The position numbers and the translations under genes were made by a program. 64,000 nt of DNA from Micromonospora chalcea (GTDB taxonomy: Bacteria; Actinomycetota; Actinomycetes; Mycobacteriales; Micromonosporaceae): contig NZ_MAGP01000100.1 of assembly GCF_002926165.1 (NCBI RefSeq), positions 31,043 to 95,042 on the forward strand, read 5' to 3'. Positions 51,442 to 61,005 of this stretch are shown here, one piece after another. Position 1 is the first letter of the stretch, and every line of letters begins with the position of its first letter. Below the pieces are notes generated by a model. The model was not told the DNA's origin. It ran no database searches and saw only the letters and a list, made by a program, of their open reading frames with translations.

Positions 51442-54088
51442 CGGGAGCCGGGCCGTCGGACCCGTCGGCAGGCGCCGAAGCGTCCTGCGCCGGGGTCGCG
51501 TCGGCGGCCGGCGCGGTCTCGTCGGAATCCGCGTCGGACGCGGCCGGAGCGGAGTCGGTGGCGGCCGGCGCGGGCGCCTCGGCCGGCGAGGCGTCCGTGC
51601 CCGTCTCGGCGATCGGCTCGGAGGCGACCTCGGCCGGGTCCACGCCGACCGGCTGCTCGGCGGTGGCCGGAAGCACGGTGGTGGTCCCGGTACGGGTCGC
51701 CGCCACCTCCACCCGCGCCGCCTCGGCCGCGCCGAACAGGCGCGGCAGCGTGCCGCTGTGCGCCTCGCGCAGCTCGTCCAGGCCGATCCGGAACTGGCCG
51801 TGCACCTCCAGCGCGCCGGAGGCCGGGTCGGTGACGCCGATGAACTCCCACGGCACGCCGCGCTCGGCGCAGAGGGCGGTGAACGCCTTCTCGTGCCCGC
51901 GCGGCACCGACACCAGCGCCCGGCCGGCGGACTCGCTGAACAGGAACACGAACGGCATCGAGCCACCGGCGAAGTGCTCCGGCACCACGACCCGGGCGCC
52001 GACGCCGCGGCGCAGGGCCGACTCGACCAGGCTCTGCGCCAGGCCGCCGTCGGAGAGGTCGTGCGCCGAGCTGAGGTGACCGACGCGGGCCGCCTCGGCC
52101 AGCAGCTCGGCGAGCTGCCGCTCACGGGCCAGGTCGACCTGCGGCGGGATGCCGCCCAGGTGCTCGTGGGTCACCCAGGCCCACTCCGAGCCGGACAGCT
52201 CGACGTGCGTCTCGCCCAGCAGGAAGAGCTGGTCGTGGTCGCCGGCCGCGCGGGGCACGAAGCCCATCGGCACCCGGTTCGCCACGTCGTCGAGCACGCC
52301 GAGCACGCCGACCACCGGGGTCGGGTGGATGGCCGCGGCGCCGGTCTGGTTGTAGAAGCTGACGTTGCCGCCGGTCACCGGGATGCCCAGCTCCAGGCAG
52401 CCGTCCGCCAGGCCGCGTACGGCCTCGGCGAACTGCCACATCACGCCCGGGTCCTCCGGCGAGCCGAAGTTCAGGCAGTTGGTGACCGCGATCGGCTTCG
52501 CGCCGGTCACCGCCACGTTCCGGTACGCCTCGGCCAGCGCCAGCTTCGTGCCGTGGTACGGGTCGAGGCGGGCGTACCGGCCGTTGCCGTCGACGGAGAG
52601 CGCGACGCCGAGGCCGCTGCGCTCGTCGATCCGGATCACGCCGGAGTCCTCCGGCTGGGCGAGCACGGTGTTGCCGAGCACGTAGCGGTCGTACTGCTCG
52701 GTGATCCAGGTCTTGTCGGCCAGGTTGGGCGACGCGATCATGCGCAGCACGGTCTCCCGGAGCGCCTCCGGGGTGTTCGGCCGGGGCAGCGTCTCGGCGC
52801 GGTCGGCCTGGAGCAGGATCAGGTCGGCCGGCTCGCGCATCGGCCGGGCGTAGACCGGGCCGTCGTCGACGAGCGAGCCCGGCGGCACGTCCACCACGAG
52901 CTGGTCACGCCAGGTGACGACCAGGCGGCCCGGCTGGCCGTCCGGGGACGGCGCGGTGACCTCGCCGATGGCGGTGGCCCAGACGCCCCACTTCTCGGCG
53001 GTCTTGAGGACCGCGTCGAGCTTGTCCGGCGACACGACGAGCAGCATCCGCTCCTGGGACTCGCTGGCCAGGATCTCGTGCGGCTCCATCGACGGCTCGC
53101 GCAGCGGCACCCGCTCCAGCCACACCCGCATGCCGGTGCCGGCGGAGGCGGCGGTCTCGGTGAGCGCGCAGGTCAGGCCGGCGCCGCCGAGGTCCTGGAT
53201 GCCGACGACCAGTTCGGCGTCGTACAGCTCCAGGCACGCCTCGATGAGCAGCTTCTCCATGAAGGGGTCGCCGACCTGCACGGACGGGCGGCGCTGCTCG
53301 CTGCCCTCGTCGAAGGTGGCGCTGGCCAGCACCGACACGCCGCCGATGCCGTCGCGGCCGGTCTTGGCGCCCACCAGGACCACGATGTTGCCGGGGCCGG
53401 TGGCGTCCTTCTTCTGCAGGCGGTCGACCGGCAGCACGCCCAGGCAGAGCGCGTTGACCAGCGGGTTGCCCTGGTAGCAGGGGTCGAAGACGACCTCGCC
53501 GCCGATGTTGGGCAGGCCGAGGCAGTTGCCGTAGCCACCGACGCCGGCGACCACGCCGGGCAGCACCCGGGCGGTGTCCGGGTGGTCGGCCGCGCCGAAG
53601 CGCAGCGGGTCCATCACGGCGACCGGGCGCGCGCCCATGGCGAGGATGTCGCGGACGATGCCGCCGACGCCGGTCGCCGCGCCCTGGTACGGCTCGACGA
53701 AGCTCGGGTGGTTGTGCGACTCGACCTTGAAGGTCACCGCCAGCTCGTCGGAGACCTGGACCACGCCGGCGTTCTCCCCGATGCCGGCGAGCAGCCGGTC
53801 GCTCGGCGGGGCCTTCTCGCCGAACTGGCGCAGGTGCACCTTGCTCGACTTGTAGGAGCAGTGCTCGCTCCACATGATCGAGTACATGGCCAGCTCGGCC
53901 TGGGTGGGCCGGCGGCCGAGGATGTGCCGGATCCGGTCGTACTCGTCGTCGCGGAGGCCCAGCTCGGCGTACGGCTGAAGCTCTTCCGGCGTCTCGGCGG
54001 CCCGGGGGACGGTGTCCACGCCCGGCGCCCACTCGTCGGTCGGGCCGCCCTGCGGCTCCCGCAGGGCCGGGTCCGGATGGGTGGTCAT
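51416..54088 (-). CDS. purL: Phosphoribosylformylglycinamidine synthase subunit II
   Basis: 890 residues from ATG at 54088 after AAGGAG. The small-PurL core includes [51 protein letters not shown] and [12 protein letters not shown]. PurL with PurQ and PurS makes FGAM. The small form is usually about 740-760 residues; here about 100 extra C-terminal residues form an Ala/Asp/Pro/Glu-rich tail ([19 protein letters not shown] and on to GEPAPDRR). The tail looks disordered and its role is unknown. It is last of purS-purQ-purL. Confidence 0.96.
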   Translation of the reverse strand: MTTHPDPALREPQGGPTDEWAPGVDTVPRAAETPEELQPYAELGLRDDEYDRIRHILGRRPTQAELAMYSIMWSEHCSYKSSKVHLRQFGEKAPPSDRLLAGIGENAGVVQVSDELAVTFKVESHNHPSFVEPYQGAATGVGGIVRDILAMGARPVAVMDPLRFGAADHPDTARVLPGVVAGVGGYGNCLGLPNIGGEVVFDPCYQGNPLVNALCLGVLPVDRLQKKDATGPGNIVVLVGAKTGRDGIGGVSVLASATFDEGSEQRRPSVQVGDPFMEKLLIEACLELYDAELVVGIQDLGGAGLTCALTETAASAGTGMRVWLERVPLREPSMEPHEILASESQERMLLVVSPDKLDAVLKTAEKWGVWATAIGEVTAPSPDGQPGRLVVTWRDQLVVDVPPGSLVDDGPVYARPMREPADLILLQADRAETLPRPNTPEALRETVLRMIASPNLADKTWITEQYDRYVLGNTVLAQPEDSGVIRIDERSGLGVALSVDGNGRYARLDPYHGTKLALAEAYRNVAVTGAKPIAVTNCLNFGSPEDPGVMWQFAEAVRGLADGCLELGIPVTGGNVSFYNQTGAAAIHPTPVVGVLGVLDDVANRVPMGFVPRAAGDHDQLFLLGETHVELSGSEWAWVTHEHLGGIPPQVDLARERQLAELLAEAARVGHLSSAHDLSDGGLAQSLVESALRRGVGARVVVPEHFAGGSMPFVFLFSESAGRALVSVPRGHEKAFTALCAERGVPWEFIGVTDPASGALEVHGQFRIGLDELREAHSGTLPRLFGAAEAARVEVAATRTGTTTVLPATAEQPVGVDPAEVASEPIAETGTDASPAEAPAPAATDSAPAASDADSDETAPAADATPAQDASAPADGSDGPAPGEPAPDRR

Positions 54089-54152
54089 GACGTCTCCTTG
54101 TTGCGCTCGCCGCCCGTGCGGCGGGTGAGCCGACCGATGATCACGGCCACCA

Positions 54153-54836
54153 TCACGCCGGCGCTCCCACCAGGTGCTTGAGCACCGAGGTGAAGAAGCC
54201 GAGGCCGTCCAGGGACGGGCCGGTGAGCGCCTCCACCGCGTGCTCGGGGTGCGGCATGATGCCGACCACGTTGCCGGCCTCGTTGGTGATCGCGGCGATG
54301 TCGCGCAGCGATCCGTTGGGGTTGCCGCCGACGTAGCGGGCGACGACGCGGCGCTGGATCTCCAGCCGGTCGAGCGTCGCGGCGTCCGCGACGTAGCAGC
54401 CCTCGCCGTTCTTGACCGGGACGAGCACCTCCTGGCCCGGCTGGAACGCGTTGGTCCAGGCGGTGCCGGTGGCCTCGATCCGCAGGACCTGGTCCCGGTT
54501 GCGGAAGTGCAGGTGCTGGTTGCGGGTGAGCGCGCCGGGCAGCAGGTGCGCCTCGCAGAGGATCTGGAAGCCGTTGCAGATGCCGAGGACCGGCAGGCCA
54601 CCTCGCGCGGCCTGGACGATCGTCTCCATCACCGGGGCGAACCGGGCGATGGCGCCGCAGCGCAGGTAGTCACCGTAGGAGAAGCCGCCGGGCAGGACGA
54701 CGGCGTCCACCCCGTGCAGGTCCGGGTCGCCGTGCCAGAGCCGGACCGCCTCGGCGCCGGCGATCCGCACGGCGCGGGCCGCGTCCCCGTCGTCGAGCGA
54801 GCCGGGGAAGGTCACCACACCGACCCGGGCGGTCAC
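54153..54836 (-). CDS. purQ: Phosphoribosylformylglycinamidine synthase subunit I (glutaminase)
   Basis: 227 residues from a GTG. The class I glutaminase triad is visible: the Cys in [17 protein letters not shown], and the His/Glu in [10 protein letters not shown]. It supplies ammonia to PurL. It overlaps purS by 4 bases and is 64 bases from purL. Confidence 0.96.
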   Translation of the reverse strand: MTARVGVVTFPGSLDDGDAARAVRIAGAEAVRLWHGDPDLHGVDAVVLPGGFSYGDYLRCGAIARFAPVMETIVQAARGGLPVLGICNGFQILCEAHLLPGALTRNQHLHFRNRDQVLRIEATGTAWTNAFQPGQEVLVPVKNGEGCYVADAATLDRLEIQRRVVARYVGGNPNGSLRDIAAITNEAGNVVGIMPHPEHAVEALTGPSLDGLGFFTSVLKHLVGAPA

Positions 54837-55096
54837 GACTGCGCGCCCGCGGTCTCGTCGGTGTTTACCACGCGGACGGTGAAGTCCTCGATGACCGGGT
54901 TGGCCAGCAGCTTGTCGGCGATCTCGCGGGCCCGGTCCAGGTCCGGTTCGCCGGTGAACTCGATCTCGATCCGCCTGCCGATCCGAACCGAGGCGACGTC
55001 GCTGACGCCGAGCCGGGGCAGCGCGTTCGCGACGGCCTGGCCCTGCGGATCGAGGATCTCGGGCTTGAGCATGACGTCGACTACGACGCGAGGCAC
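54833..55096 (-). CDS. purS: Phosphoribosylformylglycinamidine synthase subunit PurS
   Basis: 87 residues from a GTG after AGGAG (reading [20 protein letters not shown]). The pattern [21 protein letters not shown] is typical. PurS bridges PurQ and PurL in the FGAM synthase complex. It is the first gene of the purSQL group; the promoter should lie in the 465-base gap upstream. Confidence 0.95.
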   Translation of the reverse strand: MPRVVVDVMLKPEILDPQGQAVANALPRLGVSDVASVRIGRRIEIEFTGEPDLDRAREIADKLLANPVIEDFTVRVVNTDETAGAQS

Positions 55097-55423
55097 GGGG
55101 CACTCCTGACTGTGTACGCAGTTGGGTGCCGGCCCACTATCGGGCGAGCGCAGCCAGCCTACCTGGCAGATACCGCCCGGCCCGAACCGGCCGGGGGCAG
55201 TTCCGGCAGTGCCGGGCGGGACCGGCGACGCCGGCCGGGCACCGTTGCCCGTTCGTTGCTGCGTCGATGCGAATTCGTTGCGCTCGGTGCCTGTGGGTGA
55301 CCCTCCGCACCCCCCTCTACCAGGCATTCTGCTGCGAAACGCCCCAGCTTGGACAGGTATCCGACACCACGTCGACGCGACACGCGGCGGACGTCACGCC
55401 ATCGGCGTTTTTCGATTCATCTC
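55097..55423. other. Intergenic region upstream of purS and the protease gene
   Basis: No gene is seen on either strand. It should hold the promoter for purSQL on the minus strand. No purine riboswitch-like fold was recognised. Open frames here are chance frames of high-GC sequence. Confidence 0.5.
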
Positions 55424-55474
55424 TTGTGACACCGCGAGGCACGCCCGTAGCATGCATCGTCAGATGTCGATGCA
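55424..55474 (+). promoter_or_regulatory. Candidate promoter and palindrome before the protease gene
   Basis: TTGTGA (55424-55429) and TAGCAT (55448-55453) are 18 bases apart and may be -35/-10. TGCATCG (55453-55459) and CGATGCA (55468-55474) form a 7-base perfect inverted repeat at the presumed transcription start, a possible operator. Both are pattern matches only. Confidence 0.4.
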
Positions 55475-55561
55475 CCCGATCGACGTCTCTCGCCGGCTCC
55501 CCCGTCCGGCGGGTGTCATTCTGCCCGGCAACCCCGGGCGTCGCGCAGAAGGAGCCCCGAC

Positions 55562-56245
55562 ATGCGCCTCCGTCCCCTGCTCGCCGTGCTGACCACCGCG
55601 CTGGCCGGTGTCCTGGCCACCGCCTCCGGCGCCGCCGCCGCGCCGGCCGGCCCGCAGCCGATCATCGGTGGCGGCACCGTCTCGTCCGCGCCCTGGGCCG
55701 CCGCCGTCTTCAGCAACGGCTCGTTCACCTGCTCCGGCAGCGTGATCGCGCCCCAGTGGGTGCTCACCGCCCGGCACTGCGTCAGCGGCACCATGTCCGT
55801 GCGGGTCGGCAGCGTCTACTACGCCTCGGGTGGCGTCACCCGCACCGTGAGCGCCTCCTACACCCGCTACGACCTGGCCCTGCTGCGCCTGTCCAGCACG
55901 GTGAGCACCTCCGCCGTCTCGCTCGCCAGCAGCAACCCGCCGGTCGGCTCCACGAACACCATCTACGGCTGGGGCATGACCTGCTACAGCGGTTGCGGCG
56001 CGTCGCCCCAGCTCAAGACCGCGAGCGTACGGGTGACCAGCACCAGCGTCACCGACGCGTACGGCGGCCAGGCGATCCGGAGCACCCGGGTCAACGGCAA
56101 CGCCTGGCGGGGCGACTCGGGTGGCCCGCAGTTCTACAACGGCCAGCAGGTCGGCGTGGCCTCCACCGCCGACGGCCAGAGCATCCAGAACTACGGCAGT
56201 GTCGCGTACAACCGGTCCTGGATCGCCTCGACGGCCGGTGTCTGA
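55562..56245 (+). CDS. Secreted trypsin-like serine protease (S1 family)
   Basis: 227 residues from ATG. A signal peptide (LLAVLTTALAGVLATASGAAAAP) precedes IIGGGTVSSAPW. The catalytic triad is visible: TARHC (His), RYDLALL (Asp) and RGDSGGP (Ser). Cysteine pairs fit disulfides. It is small for S1 and should be an exported, possibly self-processing protease. Confidence 0.93.
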   Translation: MRLRPLLAVLTTALAGVLATASGAAAAPAGPQPIIGGGTVSSAPWAAAVFSNGSFTCSGSVIAPQWVLTARHCVSGTMSVRVGSVYYASGGVTRTVSASYTRYDLALLRLSSTVSTSAVSLASSNPPVGSTNTIYGWGMTCYSGCGASPQLKTASVRVTSTSVTDAYGGQAIRSTRVNGNAWRGDSGGPQFYNGQQVGVASTADGQSIQNYGSVAYNRSWIASTAGV

Positions 56246-56374
56246 CGGTTGATGCCGATGCGGCGCGGATCGGCCGGGAGCAGCCCGGCCGTCCGCGCCG
56301 CGTCGTTTTTCAGCATGCGATCAGCTGAACACGGCTCCCGAACCACCCGGCCGGGGGCTGACAGCATCGGAAAC

Positions 56375-56833
56375 GTGCTGGTCGTGACGACGGATCAACT
56401 GCCTGGCTACGAGATCCGCCAGATCCTCGGCGAAGTGGTCTCGTCGATGGCGAGGACCCGCAACCCGTACCGCGAGGGGGTCAAGAACCTGCGCGGTGGC
56501 GCATACGACCCGCTGGCGCCGGACAACCTGACCCGGTGGCGTACCGACTCGGTGGCCCGGCTCGGCGAGGAGCAGGGCGGCCTCGGCGCGAACGCGGTGA
56601 TCGGCATGCGCTTCGACAGCCGCGACTGCGGCGAGATGTGGATGGAGATCTGCGCGTACGGCACGGCGGTGATCGTCGCGCCCAAGATGCCGGACGTCAT
56701 GCCGCCGGACCAGCCGGCGATCGCGGCCGAGACCGCCCACGACCCGGAGATCGCCTCCGCCCCGGGCGGCATCGCCGAACCGGCCAGCGCCCCCAACCTG
56801 AGTTCCGCAGCCGAAACCCCCACCGGCCCCTGA
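56375..56833 (+). CDS. YbjQ (UPF0145) family protein
   Basis: 152 residues from a GTG at 56375 (reading VLVVTTDQLPGYEIRQILGE), the usual family start. YREGVKNLRGGAYD and GANAVIGMRFDSRD are family signatures. The proteins form ring-shaped oligomers with unknown function. The last 40 residues (Pro/Ala/Ser-rich) are a non-conserved extension. An earlier in-frame ATG exists at 56249. Confidence 0.85.
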   Translation: MLVVTTDQLPGYEIRQILGEVVSSMARTRNPYREGVKNLRGGAYDPLAPDNLTRWRTDSVARLGEEQGGLGANAVIGMRFDSRDCGEMWMEICAYGTAVIVAPKMPDVMPPDQPAIAAETAHDPEIASAPGGIAEPASAPNLSSAAETPTGP

Positions 56834-56852
56834 CCCCTCGCTTTGCGGCGTC

Positions 56853-56907
56853 GATCATGAGGTTGACGGCAGGAATGATCTCCCTGAGTGCCGCCAACTT
56901 CATGATC
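56853..56907. repeat. 55-base palindromic repeat, copy 1
   Basis: Arms GATCATGAGGTTGACGGC (56853-56870) and GCCGCCAACTTCATGATC (56890-56907) pair over 18 bases with two mismatches around a 19-base loop. The reverse complement of the element at 63844-63898 has the same arm and loop lengths and close sequence. It lies between the YbjQ and purB genes. Confidence 0.85.
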
Positions 56908-56926
56908 GCCGGGGAAAGAGCCTGGG

Positions 56927-58360
56927 TCAGAGGATGGGGGGTGGGGAGTAGGTGGCGGCCTGGGGGTGGGTCTCCACGACCTTGGTGATCCTCGCGGTCA
57001 CGCGGTTGACCTGGTCGGCGGCGGCACCAACGAAGGCGTTGCGGTCGGCCACCAGGGTGTCGATCTCGGCCCGGGTCAGGCCCAGCCGGCCGTCGGCGGC
57101 CAGGCGGTCGAACAGGTCGTTCTCCGCCGCGCCCTTCTCCCGCATGGCCAGCGCCACGGCGACCGCGTGCTCCTTGATCACCTCGTGCGCGACCTCCCGG
57201 CCGACACCCCGGCGTACGGCTGCCACCAGGATCTTCGTGGTGGCGAGGAACGGCAGGAAGCGCTCCAGCTCCCGATTGATCACCGCCGGGTACGGACCGA
57301 ACTCGTCCAGCACGGTGAGGAACGTCTGGAACAGCCCGTCGGCGGCGAAGAAGGCGTCCGGCAGCGCCACCCGGCGCACCACCGAGCAGGAGACGTCGCC
57401 CTCGTTCCACTGGTCACCGGCCAGCTCGCCGACCATCGACAGGTAACCCCTGATGATCACCGCGAAGCCGTTCACCCGCTCCGACGAGCGCGTGTTCATC
57501 TTGTGCGGCATGGCGCTGGACCCGACCTGGCCCGGCTTGAAGCCCTCGGTGACCAGCTCCTGGCCCACCATCAGCCGGATCGTGGTGGCCAGCGACGACG
57601 GCGCGGCGGCCACCTGGGCCAGCGCGGAGAGCACGTCGAAGTCCAGCGAACGCGGGTAGACCTGGCCGACGCTGTCCAGCACCCGGCTGAAGCCCAGGTG
57701 CCCGGCCACCCGCTGCTCCAGCTCGGCCACCTTCCCGGCGTCGCCGTCGAACAGGTCGAGCTGGTCGGCGGCGGTGCCCACCGGCCCCTTGATCCCCCGC
57801 AGCGGGTAGCGGCCGATCAGGTCCTCCAGCCGCTCGTACGCGATCAGCAGCTCCTCCGCGGCGGACGCGAAGCGCTTGCCGAGCGTGGTGGCCTGCGCGG
57901 CGACGTTGTGCGACCGGCCGGTCATCACCAGCGCCGAGTACTCGCCCGCGTGCCAGCCCAGCCGGGCCAGCGTGGCGACCACCCGGTCCCGGATCAGCTC
58001 CAGCGAGGCACGGATCTGGAGCTGCTCGACGTTCTCGGTGAGGTCCCGGGAGGTCATCCCCTTGTGCACGTGCTCGTGCCCGGCGAGCGCGCTGAACTCC
58101 TCGATCCGGGCCTTCACGTCGTGCCGGGTGACCCGCTCCCGCGCCGCGATCGAGGCCAGGTCGACGTCGTCGACCACCCGCTCGTACGCCTCGACCACGC
58201 CGTCCGGCACCGGCACGCCGAGATCACGCTGGGCCTTGAGCACCGCCAGCCAGAGCCGGCGCTCCATCCGGACCTTCTCCTCCGGCGACCAGAGGGCGAC
58301 CAGTTCGGGCGAGGCGTACCGGTTGGCGAGCACGTTCGGGATCGTCGTCACGGCCCTCAT
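56927..58360 (-). CDS. purB: Adenylosuccinate lyase
   Basis: 477 residues from ATG at 58360; a GTG at 58351 is possible. The fumarase-superfamily signature GSSAMPHKMNTRSSERV is present, with TSRDLTENVEQ earlier. It catalyses two steps of purine synthesis (SAICAR cleavage and AMP formation). It stands alone, with the palindromic repeat just past its stop. Confidence 0.96.
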   Translation of the reverse strand: MRAVTTIPNVLANRYASPELVALWSPEEKVRMERRLWLAVLKAQRDLGVPVPDGVVEAYERVVDDVDLASIAARERVTRHDVKARIEEFSALAGHEHVHKGMTSRDLTENVEQLQIRASLELIRDRVVATLARLGWHAGEYSALVMTGRSHNVAAQATTLGKRFASAAEELLIAYERLEDLIGRYPLRGIKGPVGTAADQLDLFDGDAGKVAELEQRVAGHLGFSRVLDSVGQVYPRSLDFDVLSALAQVAAAPSSLATTIRLMVGQELVTEGFKPGQVGSSAMPHKMNTRSSERVNGFAVIIRGYLSMVGELAGDQWNEGDVSCSVVRRVALPDAFFAADGLFQTFLTVLDEFGPYPAVINRELERFLPFLATTKILVAAVRRGVGREVAHEVIKEHAVAVALAMREKGAAENDLFDRLAADGRLGLTRAEIDTLVADRNAFVGAAADQVNRVTARITKVVETHPQAATYSPPPIL

Positions 58361-58449
58361 TCTCGCGTACGGGCTCGCGCCGCCACCGGTCGGCCCGCTG
58401 GTGGCGGACGCCCTGGACCGGTCCGGCCCGGGGCGTCCGTCTTATCCGG

Positions 58450-60369
58450 TCAGGGCAACAGGTTGATCAGATCCGGGTGACCGGCAAGCGCCGTGACCTG
58501 CTCCAGAGTGAGCGGCGGGGTCGCGCCACCCTTGACGCCCTTCGGCCAGCGACGCCCGAAGTCTCCGTCCGTCGGCATGTCCGAGGCGCCTCCGGTGTTG
58601 GGCCGGTTGTCGATCACCACCTCGACCGTGCCGCGGTCGGGTCGCTGGACGAACACGCTGTAGACCACCGACCCGGCCGGACGGGAGACGATCGTGACGA
58701 CCCGGTTCCCGTCCGGGCGGGTCGACTCGGTGCACTCGCCGTCATGCGCGTGCGCCCGGTGCGTCGCGGGCGGGAGCGCCCCGACCGTGGCGCAGCTCAG
58801 CACCAGCGCCGCGCGGCGCTCCACGATGATCTCCCCGTCGCCGGCCAGCCCGCCTCGCTGCACCATGAAGTTGTACGACAGCGAAGTTGGGCCGTTTAGC
58901 CCGAGGCCTCCTTGCTGGAAGGGCAGCAGGTAAATCATCCCGTCCGGTGAGATGGCGTCGAGCGCGGCCATGGGCGCATCCGACGTAGCGCCGTGATTCT
59001 CCCACCCGCGGGAATCGAAGGTCTGCGCAGTGGCGGTTCCCGCCGGTGGCCGGGGGGCCAGGACGAGCGACGGCTCCCGTGCAATCTCGATCGTCTGTTC
59101 CATCGAGAGCGCCGGCTTGTCCTGCGTGAGATAGAGGCGGACCAGCGTGCCGTCCGGGCGAAGCGACTCGATCAGGTAGCTGTTGCTTCCCGTCGGCCGT
59201 GCCGAGTCGGGGCGCGAGCCGAAACCGGTGAGCATCCGCCGGGCTCGCAGGCGCTCGCCACCAGGGAACTCGGTCACCGTGCAGTAGCGGGCGGCGAGCG
59301 CGGCGGTCGGGCAGGGCGGCGCGAGCGACCAGGCGAGCTCGCCGTCGCGCACCAACTGAAGGGTGACCTGCGCGGCCCGCTTTCCGACCCGAAACGTGGC
59401 GGCATACAGCACCGGTGCGTCGACGTTCAGCCGGCCCTTGGGCTCGAATCCGACCGGGGTCGGGCTGCTCTCCCCGCCCCATCTGGTCAGCCACGTGAAG
59501 TCGGATGCCTGCCGGCGCAGGGCGCTGGTCAGAGCAGCGTCGAGACGCGCCGCGTCCGCGGCGGTGCCCGCGACAGTGGTCACGGTGGAAATGGCCGTCG
59601 GTGTGGGGGACGGCTCCGGCGCGAGAACGACGGCCCGGTCGACCACGACCGGGATCAGTTGCACGACGGCGACCGGGAGCTTGTCCTCGGCAGTGACGGT
59701 CCTGAGGCTCAGGTTCAGAAACGTGCCGTCCCGACGCAGTGCTGTCACACCAGCGCTCTCTGTCCGGCTCGACATCTGATCCCGGAGCTGCGGAGGTACC
59801 TCCTGCTCCCAGACCGACCGGTGGTACCTGATCTTCTCGCCGTCCGGACCCGTCTGCTCGCCGCACTCGACGGCGTTCTTGGAACATCCGCGAGCCGCCT
59901 CGGCCTGCCAGCTCTTCGCGCCGTCAGGAGTGATCTGCAGGCTCGCGACCAGGTCCACCCCGTCCGCCCGGAAGCTGCCGTTTCCCCGGTAACCGAGGGA
60001 GCCGGGGCCCATCACGTTGGAAGCCCACGCGGGGGTGTCAATCACCGGCCCGTCCTTGACCGCCCAGGCCAGGCGCGGCACCGCGCGGGTCAACGCCGCG
60101 ATCACCGCGGCGTCGATCCGGTCCAGGTCCTGATCGCTGCCGGGAATCGTCGTGACGGCCGGTGCCGGCTTGGCCGGCTGGGCATGCGGCTTGCCGATGA
60201 GCGTCGTGGTGCCGACCAGCACTGCCGCCACCACAGCGGCAACAGCCGTCATGCCGCCCCCGATCCGCAGCCGCCGGGCCCGGCGCTGTCCGCTGATCAC
60301 CCGGTCGACATCCACCGTGGAGACCGGCGGCTCGCCGATCAGGTCGTCGAACAACTGTCGGTACGTCAT
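58450..60369 (-). CDS. Single-pass membrane protein co-transcribed with an ECF sigma factor
   Basis: 639 residues from ATG in an ATGA overlap with the sigma gene. A cytoplasmic N-terminus of about 38 residues (TYRQLFDDLIGEPPVSTVDV) precedes one membrane helix (MTAVAAVVAAVLVGTTTLIG) and a long external region with no recognised domain (DRIDAAVIAALTRAVPRLAW, YLIESLRPDGTLVRLYL). By topology and operon it could hold the sigma factor in check, but no anti-sigma zinc motif (H-x3-C-x2-C) is seen. Function unknown. Confidence 0.8.
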   Translation of the reverse strand: MTYRQLFDDLIGEPPVSTVDVDRVISGQRRARRLRIGGGMTAVAAVVAAVLVGTTTLIGKPHAQPAKPAPAVTTIPGSDQDLDRIDAAVIAALTRAVPRLAWAVKDGPVIDTPAWASNVMGPGSLGYRGNGSFRADGVDLVASLQITPDGAKSWQAEAARGCSKNAVECGEQTGPDGEKIRYHRSVWEQEVPPQLRDQMSSRTESAGVTALRRDGTFLNLSLRTVTAEDKLPVAVVQLIPVVVDRAVVLAPEPSPTPTAISTVTTVAGTAADAARLDAALTSALRRQASDFTWLTRWGGESSPTPVGFEPKGRLNVDAPVLYAATFRVGKRAAQVTLQLVRDGELAWSLAPPCPTAALAARYCTVTEFPGGERLRARRMLTGFGSRPDSARPTGSNSYLIESLRPDGTLVRLYLTQDKPALSMEQTIEIAREPSLVLAPRPPAGTATAQTFDSRGWENHGATSDAPMAALDAISPDGMIYLLPFQQGGLGLNGPTSLSYNFMVQRGGLAGDGEIIVERRAALVLSCATVGALPPATHRAHAHDGECTESTRPDGNRVVTIVSRPAGSVVYSVFVQRPDRGTVEVVIDNRPNTGGASDMPTDGDFGRRWPKGVKGGATPPLTLEQVTALAGHPDLINLLP

Positions 60370-60881
60370 GACAGCTCCCCTCGGGTCGACGGGATGCCGC
60401 CCAGTAGCAGGCGCAACGCCTCCAGGCCGCGTGCGGACTGGCTCTTGACCGTGCCGGTACTGATACCCATGACGTCGGCGGTCTCCTCCACCGACAGGTC
60501 GCAGTAGTAGCGGAGCACCAGCACGGCGCGCCGCCGGGGCGGTAGCTGGCCGAGCAGGGCGAGCAGCATGTCGCGTTCGGCGAGCGTGGGCTCCGGCAGG
60601 ATCATGTCGGCGGTCTCCGGCACCGTGTCGGTGCTGTGCTCGCGCCGCCAGGGCCGCCGCCGCTCGTCCAGCCAGGCGTTTGTGAGCATTCCGCGCACGT
60701 ACGCGTCGATGTTCTCCGCCGCGCGGACCCGGCGCCAGTGCCGGTAGAGCTTGCCGATCGTGATGGAGACCAGGTCGTCGGCGGTGTGCCACTCGCGGCA
60801 GAGGAGGTACGCGGTGCGGCGCAACGACTCCAGCCGGGCGGTGACGAACTGCCGGTACTCGTCTTCCTCGGCCCGGTTCAC
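60366..60881 (-). CDS. SigE-family ECF RNA polymerase sigma factor
   Basis: 171 residues from a GTG. Region 2 (ARLESLRRTAYLLCREWHTADDLV) and region 4 (PRRRAVLVLRYYCDLSVEETADVMGIS) are complete. It belongs to the actinobacterial SigE-family (ECF39-like) group by eye. It overlaps the membrane protein gene by 4 bases, so the two are one operon. The regulon is unknown. Confidence 0.9.
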   Translation of the reverse strand: MNRAEEDEYRQFVTARLESLRRTAYLLCREWHTADDLVSITIGKLYRHWRRVRAAENIDAYVRGMLTNAWLDERRRPWRREHSTDTVPETADMILPEPTLAERDMLLALLGQLPPRRRAVLVLRYYCDLSVEETADVMGISTGTVKSQSARGLEALRLLLGGIPSTRGELS

Positions 60882-61005
60882 GTCCCGGAGCCTCTCGTAC
60901 GCCTCATGCCCAGGTGACGCGGCCGAGCCGCCCTCGGGTTGCTCCGGGCGCCGACGGGAACGTGGAGCAGGGCTGCGGCCGGGACCGCAGCCCTGCCGGA
61001 GGCTG

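Noticed and set aside
54097..54152. Possible short gene between purL and purQ
   Set aside because: Only 64 bases between the genes, no start with a ribosome-binding site.
51257..54181. A 974-codon open frame on the plus strand opposite purL
   Set aside because: Antisense shadow of purL, whose motifs are unmistakable.
55126..56328. A 400-codon frame running across the purS upstream gap and the protease gene
   Set aside because: Most of it is the shifted frame of the protease gene; the rest has no ribosome-binding site or domain.
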